A program made the position numbers and the translations under genes. Shown here piece by piece: positions 8,024-16,356 of a stretch of DNA of 64,000 nt; within the stretch, counting starts at the first letter, position 1, and every line of letters starts with the position of its first letter. The notes under the pieces were generated by a model. It ran no database searches. It saw only the letters and a list, made by a program, of their open reading frames with translations, and was not told the DNA's origin. Source of the DNA: an uncultured Bacilli bacterium (lineage in GTDB: Bacteria; Bacillota_I; Bacilli_A; RF39; UBA660); contig CALVUP010000004.1 in the NCBI GenBank assembly GCA_944363635.1, forward strand, positions 1-64,000, read 5' to 3'.

Positions 8024-8855
8024 CTTCACTTAACAAATATGTTAGAGTTTCCAACGTATATCCTCGTTGTTTTATATAGTTAATAATCGTTGATAGTTCT
8101 TTAATTTCATTATTGTTAATCTTTATAATTGCACCACTTTCTAAATGATCTTTTAAATCTTTAAAGCTTGAAACTGAAAAAGTCGGTAGAATGGAATGCA
8201 TTTTAGACTTCTCACAAATTTTTAAAACATTTTCGTTTTTTTCTTCTAAATAGCAATACTCTCCACTATAATTGATAATGTTTTTTAGAGTGTTTCTGGC
8301 TAAAACAAGTTCATCCTCATCGGTGATGGTAAGTTCAATTTCATAATCTGCTTTGGCAAGCTCATAAATTATTTTTGGATTGTCTTCCAAATATTTATTC
8401 GTTGTAATAAAAGTTGCAGTTACACCTTTGGCATCTAAAACGTTTGTAATTTGATTGACATTGATCTTCTCATCAAGGAGAAAAACAAGACCTACAGTAT
8501 CCTTTAAATAATTGCCTTTTATGATATATTTATCATAATGGTCTTTAATACTCACTTTTGGGGTTGTTTCTTTTAAAACAAGACGATCTTTGTCATATTG
8601 TCCAATTCTTTTCATAGCTTGGTAAGAACTTTCATAATCGACTTCTAACCCATTATAGCCTGGTAAAACTTCATCCTCAGTAACCAAAGCATCACTGGTT
8701 TGTACTTTATAATTCGTAGCGTTATTCTTTATCTCTTTCATAATCGGATCTGTATATTTCACTAAATCCACTGATTTTTCAGTATAATAAAAACTAAAAC
8801 AAATCAAAAAACAAACGAGTACCACTTGAATGATTTTTTTGATCATTTTCTTCAC
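8007..8855 (-). CDS. membrane-anchored polysaccharide-deacetylase-like protein, probably non-catalytic
   Basis: 282 residues with an N-terminal membrane anchor at about residues 7-25. The second half follows the NodB-type strand order: VGLVFLLDEKINVNQITNVLDAKGV, then TATFITTNKYLEDNPKIIYELAKADYEIEL. These correspond to the usual FDDGP...VKATFFV...HEIGNHT. The metal-binding Asp-Asp and the HxxxH pair are missing. The likely role is structural, carbohydrate-binding or none in deacetylation. Its neighbours are the pyrophosphatase and, upstream, RseP. Remote homology by eye, so moderate confidence in the fold. Confidence 0.55.
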   Translation of the reverse strand: MKKMIKKIIQVVLVCFLICFSFYYTEKSVDLVKYTDPIMKEIKNNATNYKVQTSDALVTEDEVLPGYNGLEVDYESSYQAMKRIGQYDKDRLVLKETTPKVSIKDHYDKYIIKGNYLKDTVGLVFLLDEKINVNQITNVLDAKGVTATFITTNKYLEDNPKIIYELAKADYEIELTITDEDELVLARNTLKNIINYSGEYCYLEEKNENVLKICEKSKMHSILPTFSVSSFKDLKDHLESGAIIKINNNEIKELSTIINYIKQRGYTLETLTYLLSEDRIEK

Positions 8856-8889
8856 CTATTTAAATATATGAAGAAGTTTGTTTTTCATG

Positions 8890-8924
8890 AAAAAAATATA
8901 ATAACTAAAAAATCGTTATTATAT
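8890..8924 (-). terminator. terminator after rseP
   Basis: ATATAATAAC and GTTATTATAT form a 10-base-pair stem followed by a run of seven T on the minus strand. It closes the uppS-cdsA-rseP transcript and overlaps the rseP stop codon. Confidence 0.85.
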
Positions 8925-9954
8925 CATGTATTGTTACATAGATCATCAACAATAAAAGTAAGATAAATCCGATATTGTGAATTAAATTTTCCGTTGATGG
9001 TTTTACTGGAGATCCTTTTATCTTCTCAATAATTAAGAATAGAATTCTTCCCCCATCAAAAGCTGGTAATGGAATTAAATTAATTACACCAACATTGATA
9101 CTCAAATAAGCAACTAAATACAACATATTAGCCAAACCTGTTTTTGCTTGTTGATCGACCACATTATAAATTCCAACAGGGCCACTTAAACTATTAATGC
9201 TTAATCCACCTGTAATTAAATTTCCAATCACAACAAACATTTGCTTAAAAATAGATTTCATTTTAGAAAAAGAATATTTAATGGCTGCTAAAAATCCTTT
9301 TTCTTCCTTCCCTTCCATTGTAATTCCTACTACATAAGAAGTTCCCTCTTCTGTGGTTTGTTTTTTAGCTTTTACTTGATAAGTTTCAATATCACCATTT
9401 TCTTTTTCTACAACAAATTCAATTGGTTCTTCTTTATCGGCCAGAGTTACATATAAAGAAATGTCATCAATGGACGAAATATTATGATCATTGATTTCTA
9501 ATACTTTATCATTAGCTGAGATTCCCGCTTCTGCTGCAGGAAATCCTTCTACTACAGAAGAGATATATGGTGTTTGATCCACGCTTCCAAAACAAAGACC
9601 AATGGCAAATAACAAAAGAAGTGCTAAAATAAAATTATTTCCTGCCCCAAAAAACATTACCAAAAATCTTTGCCAAGCAGGTTTAGCTTGTAATTTTCGA
9701 TCAGCAGGGATCTTGGTATCATCATCAACTTCTTCTCCAGCTAAACTAACATATCCACCCAGTGGTATAGCACGAATCGAATAATACGTTTCTCCCCCTT
9801 TTCCTTTTTTACTAAACAATTTTGGCCCCATACCGATTGAAAATTCATATACATAAATTCCAAATATTTTGGCAAATAGAAAATGTCCAAATTCATGGAC
9901 CAATACAATAATTCCAAGTATTAATATAAAATATACAAGACTCAAGATGTTCAT
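8905..9954 (-). CDS. rseP: RIP metalloprotease RseP (site-2 protease)
   Basis: 349-residue membrane protease. The zinc motif HEFGH is at residues 20-24 in the first membrane segment, a PDZ domain lies at about 115-195, and the second active-site motif, NLIPLPAFDGG, is near residue 290-300. Such proteases (RasP/YluC in Bacillus) finish intramembrane cleavage of anti-sigma factors and signal peptides. It ends the conserved uppS-cdsA-rseP cluster. PrsW, which makes the preceding cut in the Bacillus pathway, is also encoded in this window. Confidence 0.96.
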   Translation of the reverse strand: MNILSLVYFILILGIIVLVHEFGHFLFAKIFGIYVYEFSIGMGPKLFSKKGKGGETYYSIRAIPLGGYVSLAGEEVDDDTKIPADRKLQAKPAWQRFLVMFFGAGNNFILALLLLFAIGLCFGSVDQTPYISSVVEGFPAAEAGISANDKVLEINDHNISSIDDISLYVTLADKEEPIEFVVEKENGDIETYQVKAKKQTTEEGTSYVVGITMEGKEEKGFLAAIKYSFSKMKSIFKQMFVVIGNLITGGLSINSLSGPVGIYNVVDQQAKTGLANMLYLVAYLSINVGVINLIPLPAFDGGRILFLIIEKIKGSPVKPSTENLIHNIGFILLLLLMIYVTIHDIITIF

Positions 9955-9963
9955 AATTCCTCC

Positions 9964-10764
9964 TTAAATAATACCGAATATAATGATAAATGCCAACATA
10001 ACAAATATAATACTATCCAATCGATCTAAGATTCCTCCATGTCCTGGTATTAAATTTGAAAAATCCTTTTTTCCATAGTATCTTTTTACAGAAGAGAACA
10101 CTAAATCACCAAGTTGGGCTACAGCAGATAAACATAAGGTAAAAAATACAATTTTTACAATATTAATATTATTATTAATAACTGTAATATAGAACGCAGA
10201 AGCTACAAAAGTACCCATAATCATACCACTGATACTTCCTTCCCATGTTTTGTTCGGTGAAATATCTGGGGCCATTTTTGTTTTTCCAATTCTTTTTCCA
10301 ATTTCCATAGCAAATATGTCGGTAAAAATAGTAATTAGAAATAAATAAATGACATAGAAAATACTATAATTTCGAATTTGCAAAACTAAATTAAAAGCCA
10401 AACCAACAAAGATTGTAGCACCTATTAAGAATAGTGCATCATTGGCGTTGTATTTTTTTCGATTATTGATAAAGACCATTGGGGCTAAAAAGAAAAACAT
10501 AATGAAAGCCATCACTCTATAATCTAAATAATAAGTAAAATCATTTCCATCTCGGTTGTATAGGATGAAAAAAATAACTAATAAATAAGCAAATATCTTA
10601 AGTAAGAATGGGATCTTTTTTTTCTCTTCACGAACATGCAATAGTTCAAAAAGACCACATACGCCTAATAGGGTTACAAAAATAGCAAATGGTAATTTTC
10701 CTATAATTAATAAAGGAATTGATATTGCTAACATCACAATAGCACTAAGAATTCTCGTTTTCAT
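9964..10764 (-). CDS. cdsA: phosphatidate cytidylyltransferase CdsA
   Basis: 266 residues with about eight membrane segments and the family signature near the C-terminus: SSVKRYYGKKDFSNLIPGHG followed by GILDRLDS. The DISPNKTWEGSISG motif is at about 168-181. It makes CDP-diacylglycerol from phosphatidic acid and CTP, the entry to phospholipid synthesis. Its start lies 20 bases inside the end of uppS, which implies tight translational coupling, and rseP follows after 9 bases. Confidence 0.96.
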   Translation of the reverse strand: MKTRILSAIVMLAISIPLLIIGKLPFAIFVTLLGVCGLFELLHVREEKKKIPFLLKIFAYLLVIFFILYNRDGNDFTYYLDYRVMAFIMFFFLAPMVFINNRKKYNANDALFLIGATIFVGLAFNLVLQIRNYSIFYVIYLFLITIFTDIFAMEIGKRIGKTKMAPDISPNKTWEGSISGMIMGTFVASAFYITVINNNINIVKIVFFTLCLSAVAQLGDLVFSSVKRYYGKKDFSNLIPGHGGILDRLDSIIFVMLAFIIIFGII

Positions 10765-11476
10765 AATTTATCCCTCCAAATCTACGGTTTCTTTGATTAT
10801 ATTCCACAATTGCCTTATCAAATTCTTTTTCATCAAAAGCAGGAAAGTATGTTTTTGGAAAATAAAATTCTGCATAGGCATTTTGCCATAATAAGAAATT
10901 GCTTAAACGATGTTCTCCACTAGTTCTGATCATTAAATCAACAGGAGCCAAATCTTGATACATATAATGATTAAGCATGTCTAAATCAAGATCTTCTTCC
11001 TTAATTTTATCTTCTTTTATATCGTTTACAACTTTTTTAACAGCATCTAAAATTTCATATTGTCCGCCATAATTGACACATATATTAAATATACAATCTG
11101 TGTTGTTTTTAGTATCTTCTGTGACTTTATCCATAATTTTTAATACTTTTTTAGGCAAAGGATCTCTTCTACCTGAAAACACGATTTTTACATTTTTCTT
11201 CGCTAATCGTTTTGAATATCTCTTAAACCCTTCTGAAAATAAATGCATTAAATAATTTACTTCCGTTTTACTTCTTTTAAAGTTTTCTGTTGAAAAAGCG
11301 TAAACACTTAAAATTTTTACTCCTTTTTCAAATATATAATCTGATAATGTTTCTAAATTATTAAAGCCATGCCAATGGCCTTCGCTTCTGGTCATGTTTT
11401 TTTCTTGTGCCCATCTGCCATTGCCATCCAATATAATTGCAACGTGATTTGGAATTTTCAGTTTGTCTTTTGTCAT
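10745..11476 (-). CDS. uppS: isoprenyl transferase (undecaprenyl diphosphate synthase) UppS
   Basis: 243 residues with the cis-prenyltransferase motifs: ILDGNGRWAQ with the catalytic Asp at residue 17, SVYAFSTENFKRS near 73 and the C-terminal RTSGEHRLSNFLLWQ with AYAEFYF near 190-212. It makes the C55 carrier lipid in the cytoplasm for cell-wall synthesis. It is the first gene of the uppS-cdsA-rseP operon and overlaps cdsA by 20 bases. Confidence 0.97.
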   Translation of the reverse strand: MTKDKLKIPNHVAIILDGNGRWAQEKNMTRSEGHWHGFNNLETLSDYIFEKGVKILSVYAFSTENFKRSKTEVNYLMHLFSEGFKRYSKRLAKKNVKIVFSGRRDPLPKKVLKIMDKVTEDTKNNTDCIFNICVNYGGQYEILDAVKKVVNDIKEDKIKEEDLDLDMLNHYMYQDLAPVDLMIRTSGEHRLSNFLLWQNAYAEFYFPKTYFPAFDEKEFDKAIVEYNQRNRRFGGINYENENS

Positions 11477-11565
11477 TTATTTAACCACCTTTGCTATTAT
11501 CATTATAATACATTTGGCAAAATCATACAATAATTAATATTAATTAAAACGCTTCTTTATGTAAA

Positions 11566-11593
11566 AATAAGCAAAATTTTACTTTTGCTTATT
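11566..11593 (-). terminator. terminator of the TetR-ABC exporter operon
   Basis: AATAAGCAAAA (11566-11576) pairs with TTTTGCTTATT (11583-11593) and is followed on the minus strand by a T-rich stretch. It overlaps the stop codon of the second ABC gene. Confidence 0.85.
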
Positions 11594-13430
11594 CTATACT
11601 TTCAAATTGTGAATTGTAAAGGTTAGCATAAAAACCGTTTTTCTTAATCAATTCCTCATGTGTTCCTTGCTCAATAATGTCTCCTTCATTCATAACCAAT
11701 ATTAAGTCCGCATTTTTTATAGTAGATAATCGATGCGCAATAATAAAGCTTGTTCTACCTTCCATAAGTTTATCCATAGCTTTTTGTATTAATATTTCGG
11801 TTCTGGTATCTACACTACTTGTTGCCTCATCCAATATTAAGACTTTAGGATCCGCAAGAATTGCTCTTGCGATTGTTAACAATTGTTTTTGCCCACCAGA
11901 TATATTGTTGGTTTCCTCATTCAACTCCATGTTGTATCCTCCAGGTAACGTTTGAATAAAATGATGTACATAAGCCATTTTTGCGGCATCTATAACCTCA
12001 TCGTCAGTAGCTGATAATTTTCCATATCTTAAATTCTCCATGATTGTACCACTAAACAACCAAGTATCTTGCAAAACCATACCAAAGATTCCTCTTAAAT
12101 CTTCACGGTTAAAATCATTGATATTATGCCCATCAATTAATATACTTCCATCATTGACATTGTAAAAACGCATAAGTAATTTTACCATAGTTGTTTTTCC
12201 TGCTCCAGTAGGTCCAACAATGGCAATTTTTTGACCATGTTTTACTTTCGCACTAAAATCTTTAATAATAATTTTATCTTTATCATAACCAAATTTAACA
12301 TGCTTAAATTCAATATTACCAAGTACTTTATCGAGTTTTACTGGATTTTCTACGGTAACTGCTTCCTCTTTTTCTTCTAAGAATTCAAAGATACGTTCTG
12401 CAGATGCAATCATAGATTGTAACATACTTGATATTTGTGCTACCTCTGTTAATGGTCTTGTAAATTGTTTTACATATTGGATAAATGATTGAATATCTCC
12501 AACTGAAATTTTATTATTGATTGCTAAATAACCACCAAGTATAGCTACAAGAGCATAACCTAAATTTCCAATAAAAGCCATGATTGGATGCATAAGTCCT
12601 GATAAAAACTGACTCTTCCATGCAGATTTATATAACATATTGTTGTCTTTATCAAATTTTGCAATCATATCATCCTCTGCATTAAAAGCTTTAATTACAT
12701 TATGTCCAGAATACATTTCTTCTACTTGCCCATTGACTTCTGCCAAATAATCTTGTTGATTTTTAAAGTGCTTTTGACTCTTAGAAACGACAAGAACAAT
12801 CAAGATTAAAGCAAGTGGTAACATAAGGACTGCTACAATCGTCATTGGAATACTAATTGAAATCATCATAATTAAAATACCAATTACCGTAACAATTGCT
12901 GATATTACCTCTGTTGCTGTTTGATTCAAACTTTGTGATAAAGTATCAACATCATTGGTAATAATAGATAATACTTCACCATGTGTCTTCTTTTCAAAAT
13001 AAGACATAGGCATTCTATTTATTTTTAAACTAATTTCTTTTCTTAATTTATAAGTTAAATTTTGAGAGATCTCCGACATAATAATATTTTGAATAAATTG
13101 AAATACGGCACTTGTAATATATAAAATTAATAATGTAATTAAAATCTTTTCAATTTTATCAAAGTCGATACCCGCTCCTCCAGATAATTTAGAAGTTAAT
13201 CCATTGAAAAGTTCTGTGGTAGCATTACCTAATATCTTAGGTCCAACAATGGCAAATATAGTACTGCCAATAGCAAATATCAATACAATTAATATACCAA
13301 TTTTATATTCATTTAAATAACGAAGTAGTTTTTTCAACGTTCCTTTAAAATCTTTAGCTTTTTCTCCCGCTGCCATTGCTCTAGCATGAGGCCCTCTTCG
13401 AGGAGCTGTTCTTTTTGTTTCCTTACTCAT
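11589..13430 (-). CDS. ABC exporter half-transporter, catalytically complete subunit
   Basis: 613 residues: a basic N-terminus, six membrane helices (type IV exporter fold) in residues about 40-320, then an ATPase domain. Walker A GPTGAGKTT is near 395, signature NISGGQKQ near 500, Walker B VLILDEATSS near 520 and the switch histidine in IIAHRLST near 553. The consensus catalytic Glu and His mark it as the active half of a heterodimeric drug or lipid exporter of the LmrCD/BmrCD kind. Its start overlaps the partner gene by 8 bases, and the ATG at 13430 follows AAGGAGG. Confidence 0.93.
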   Translation of the reverse strand: MSKETKRTAPRRGPHARAMAAGEKAKDFKGTLKKLLRYLNEYKIGILIVLIFAIGSTIFAIVGPKILGNATTELFNGLTSKLSGGAGIDFDKIEKILITLLILYITSAVFQFIQNIIMSEISQNLTYKLRKEISLKINRMPMSYFEKKTHGEVLSIITNDVDTLSQSLNQTATEVISAIVTVIGILIMMISISIPMTIVAVLMLPLALILIVLVVSKSQKHFKNQQDYLAEVNGQVEEMYSGHNVIKAFNAEDDMIAKFDKDNNMLYKSAWKSQFLSGLMHPIMAFIGNLGYALVAILGGYLAINNKISVGDIQSFIQYVKQFTRPLTEVAQISSMLQSMIASAERIFEFLEEKEEAVTVENPVKLDKVLGNIEFKHVKFGYDKDKIIIKDFSAKVKHGQKIAIVGPTGAGKTTMVKLLMRFYNVNDGSILIDGHNINDFNREDLRGIFGMVLQDTWLFSGTIMENLRYGKLSATDDEVIDAAKMAYVHHFIQTLPGGYNMELNEETNNISGGQKQLLTIARAILADPKVLILDEATSSVDTRTEILIQKAMDKLMEGRTSFIIAHRLSTIKNADLILVMNEGDIIEQGTHEELIKKNGFYANLYNSQFESIE

Positions 13431-15636
13431 TTTCAAGTTCCTCCTTACTTAATTGTGATAAAGCAATTTCTTTATATATATCACAATTTTTCATTAATTC
13501 ATCATGGGTTCCCTTTCCAACGATTGCACCATTATCAAGTACAATGATTTGATCTGCATGTAGAACTGTTGAAATTCTTTGTGCAACGATCAAAATGGAT
13601 TTATTTTTTGTGATTTTTGCTAATTGTTTTCGCAAAGTCACATCCGTTTTGTAGTCTAGTGCAGAAAAAGAATCATCAAAAACAAATACTTTTGGATCAA
13701 TTGCAATAGCTCTTGCAATAGATAATCTTTGCTTTTGACCTCCTGAAACATTGGTTCCTCCTTGCGCTATTTCACTGTCATATTTATCTTCTTTGGCATT
13801 AATAAAATCATCTGCTTGAGCTACTTTCGCAGCTTTTACCATTTGTTCCTTTGATAGTGTTTTATCTCCCAATTTTATATTATCTGCAATCGTACCTGTA
13901 AATAAAATTCCTTTTTGAGGTACAAAACCAATATTTTTTCTCAACTCGTGTAAAGAAAGATCACGAATATCAACGCCATCAAAAGTAATCTTACCTGATG
14001 TAACATCAAAGAACCTAGGAATCAAATTTACAAGTGTTGATTTTCCAGATCCGGTAGATCCAATAATGGCTGTTGTCGTACCCGGTTGCATGGCAAAAGA
14101 AATATTTCTTAATACATCTTCAGAAGCATCTGGATAGCGGAAATAAACATCCTTGAATTCAATAATCCCCTTTGCAGATTCAAGATGTTCAACTGCTTTC
14201 TTATCTTTGATAGAAATATCTTTATTTAAGATTTCATTAATTCTTTTGATAGAAATAGTAGCCCTTGGTAACATAATTGAAATTATGGATAACATTAAGA
14301 AAGACATAATAATTTGAACAGCATAAGTAATACCCGCAATTAAATCTCCAACTTGCAATACTCCCGTATCTACTTTGTAAGAGCCTACCCAAATAATTAG
14401 AACACTAACACCATTCATAATAAACATCATAGCAGGCATCATAACCGCCATGGCACGATTCACAAATTTATTCACTTTCGTTAAATCGACATTTGCAACA
14501 TCAAATCGTTTTTCTTCATATTTTTCATTTGAAAATGCTCGTATAACGGGAAGCCCTGTTAATATCTCACGAGAAACCAAGTTTAAACGATCAATTAATT
14601 TTTGGATTTTATTAAACTTAGGAAGAGTCACTATAAATAACATCAAGACAACAGAAATATTACAAATAACTGCTAAAGCAACTACCCAAAAAAGACTATT
14701 TCCTTGCATCTTATTTAACGCACCAAATCCAAGAATTGGGGCATATACAACAATTCGAAATAACATAACAATAAGCATTTGAATTTGTTGGATATCGTTT
14801 GTGCTTCTTGTAATTAATGACGCAGTTGATATATCTTCGAATTCTTTATTTGAAAAATCCATAACTTTCTTTACTGTACTTTTTCTTAAATCTTTGGCAA
14901 TTCCAGTTGCAACTTTACTTGATGTATAAACAGACAGAACAGTCATAACCATAGAAAGAAGCGCAATAGCTAACATTTGCAATCCAACATGAAGTATATA
15001 GCGAATCTGATTTTGTTTGATATCTACACCAATTATTTCATATTCTTTTTCAACAGAAGCAATAGCACTTTGACTTATCATACTATCACCTAAATTATTT
15101 ATTTGTACTTTATATTGATCTTTCATTTTAGCGATTTGTTCATCACTCATCAGTGGTATAATATCAATAATTTTAGTATCTTCAGGCATTTGCTGAAAAA
15201 ATGGATTTTCTTCTTTCATATCTTTTACAGTCATATTACTTGTCGCATTATATAAAACAATAGATTCATTAAGAAGAGATTCTAATTTTTCTAAATTTTC
15301 ATCACTGTCATCTTTAATAACATATAAATTTTTTTCTTTTAACAATGGATATTCGTCTTTATATTCTGAATAATCATCCGGTGTTAATAACTTATAATAG
15401 CCTAATATTTCTTTATCAGTCGATGCATCTGTAAATAATAAAACCTTATTTAATTCTTCTTCTCGAACAACTTCATACGCTCCATATTTAATTCCTTTTC
15501 CCGATATTCCTACATCAACTATATCGGATGTATAATCTGGAAGGGCTAAATCACAATTGGCTTGTATTACCAATAATACAATTGTCACAATCATCAAAGG
15601 TATATATTTTTTTAATATCGATAGAAACTTTTTCAT
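13423..15636 (-). CDS. ABC exporter half-transporter with degenerate ATPase site and extracellular insertion
   Basis: 737 residues. The first helix (about 10-30) is followed by an unusually long outside loop of about 160 residues before helix 2, then the usual exporter core. The ATPase domain has Walker A GSTGSGKST and signature NVSGGQKQ. The residue after the Walker B aspartate is Asp rather than Glu (VFVFDDSFSA) and the switch His is Gln (VAQRIST). This is the degenerate-site partner typical of heterodimeric exporters. A GTG three codons upstream lies inside the AGGTGAT site, so ATG 15636 is the likelier start. It is transcribed behind the TetR gene. Confidence 0.93.
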   Translation of the reverse strand: MKKFLSILKKYIPLMIVTIVLLVIQANCDLALPDYTSDIVDVGISGKGIKYGAYEVVREEELNKVLLFTDASTDKEILGYYKLLTPDDYSEYKDEYPLLKEKNLYVIKDDSDENLEKLESLLNESIVLYNATSNMTVKDMKEENPFFQQMPEDTKIIDIIPLMSDEQIAKMKDQYKVQINNLGDSMISQSAIASVEKEYEIIGVDIKQNQIRYILHVGLQMLAIALLSMVMTVLSVYTSSKVATGIAKDLRKSTVKKVMDFSNKEFEDISTASLITRSTNDIQQIQMLIVMLFRIVVYAPILGFGALNKMQGNSLFWVVALAVICNISVVLMLFIVTLPKFNKIQKLIDRLNLVSREILTGLPVIRAFSNEKYEEKRFDVANVDLTKVNKFVNRAMAVMMPAMMFIMNGVSVLIIWVGSYKVDTGVLQVGDLIAGITYAVQIIMSFLMLSIISIMLPRATISIKRINEILNKDISIKDKKAVEHLESAKGIIEFKDVYFRYPDASEDVLRNISFAMQPGTTTAIIGSTGSGKSTLVNLIPRFFDVTSGKITFDGVDIRDLSLHELRKNIGFVPQKGILFTGTIADNIKLGDKTLSKEQMVKAAKVAQADDFINAKEDKYDSEIAQGGTNVSGGQKQRLSIARAIAIDPKVFVFDDSFSALDYKTDVTLRKQLAKITKNKSILIVAQRISTVLHADQIIVLDNGAIVGKGTHDELMKNCDIYKEIALSQLSKEELENE

Positions 15637-15641
15637 TATTA

Positions 15642-16241
15642 TCACCTATAAAATCCTTTCTTTAAAAGCTCGAAATGTAATAGTAACGCTCTTCTTATTT
15701 TTTCTCTTTCCTTATTAAAAACTAAGACAGGCACTACAAATCGTATAGTCAAACTCATAAGCATGCCTAATATACAATGAATCTCTTCCTCAGTTTCTAT
15801 ATTTAATTTTGTACGATCAACGGCATCCAAAATTGCATTAAAATCAAAAAAATCCTGTTTTTCAATGGATGCATGCATAGAACGTATCGATAAATTAGTA
15901 TAAAACTTTTTACACAAATTACGATTGGCTGGTTTCGATCCCGTTTCAATTATATAATCATAAATATCTATGAAACTTTGAAACAAATCTCCGTGATTCA
16001 TCTTTAAATATTTCAAAAACACTTCTTTAATATTCTTTTTATAGACATTTACTACATATTTATAAATATCCACAATATCTTTAAAATACATATAAAAACT
16101 ACCACGAGAAATATTTGCATCCTTTATAATTCTATTAATAGAAGCTTCTCTTAATGTATAATTTGCAAACTCTCTTGTCGCAGCTTTCATAATTCGAATC
16201 TTTTTTTCTTTTGATAAATTATTAAATGTATCACTTGGCAT
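15642..16241 (-). CDS. TetR/AcrR-family repressor of the ABC exporter operon
   Basis: 199 residues. The N-terminal helix-turn-helix covers about 10-55 (KIRIMKAATREFANYTLREASINRIIKDANISRGSFYMYF pattern, split here by domain). The GSFYMYFKD turn is diagnostic of TetR proteins. The ligand domain behind it is variable. It is the first gene of an operon with the two exporter genes, the stop lying 5 bases before the first exporter start. A perfect palindrome in the promoter is the likely binding site, so the operon would be autorepressed and induced by an exporter substrate. The ligand is unknown. Confidence 0.92.
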   Translation of the reverse strand: MPSDTFNNLSKEKKIRIMKAATREFANYTLREASINRIIKDANISRGSFYMYFKDIVDIYKYVVNVYKKNIKEVFLKYLKMNHGDLFQSFIDIYDYIIETGSKPANRNLCKKFYTNLSIRSMHASIEKQDFFDFNAILDAVDRTKLNIETEEEIHCILGMLMSLTIRFVVPVLVFNKEREKIRRALLLHFELLKKGFYR

Positions 16242-16268
16242 AATTATCTTCTCCTAACCAACTATTTC

Positions 16269-16297
16269 ATTATAAATGACAACTTGTCATAAGTCAA
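16269..16297 (-). promoter_or_regulatory. promoter with embedded TetR operator
   Basis: Minus strand TTGACT (16292-16297), exactly 17 bases, then TATAAT (16269-16274). The spacer contains the perfect palindrome ATGACAA-C-TTGTCAT at 16276-16290. A repressor bound there would block RNA polymerase. It lies 28 bases before the TetR start codon. Confidence 0.85.
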
Positions 16298-16325
16298 CAA
16301 AAAGGAAAAACTTCATAAAATTTTC

Positions 16326-16356
16326 ACAAAAAAAGAACTTAATTTCCTAAGTTCTT
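16326..16356 (-). terminator. terminator after the BspA-like gene
   Basis: AAGAACTTA (16333-16341) pairs with TAAGTTCTT (16348-16356), followed on the minus strand by five T residues. It overlaps the stop codon. Confidence 0.88.

Noticed and set aside
13423-13436. A possible frameshift between the two exporter genes
   Set aside because: Each has its own start, ribosome binding site and full-length domains; the short overlap is translational coupling.
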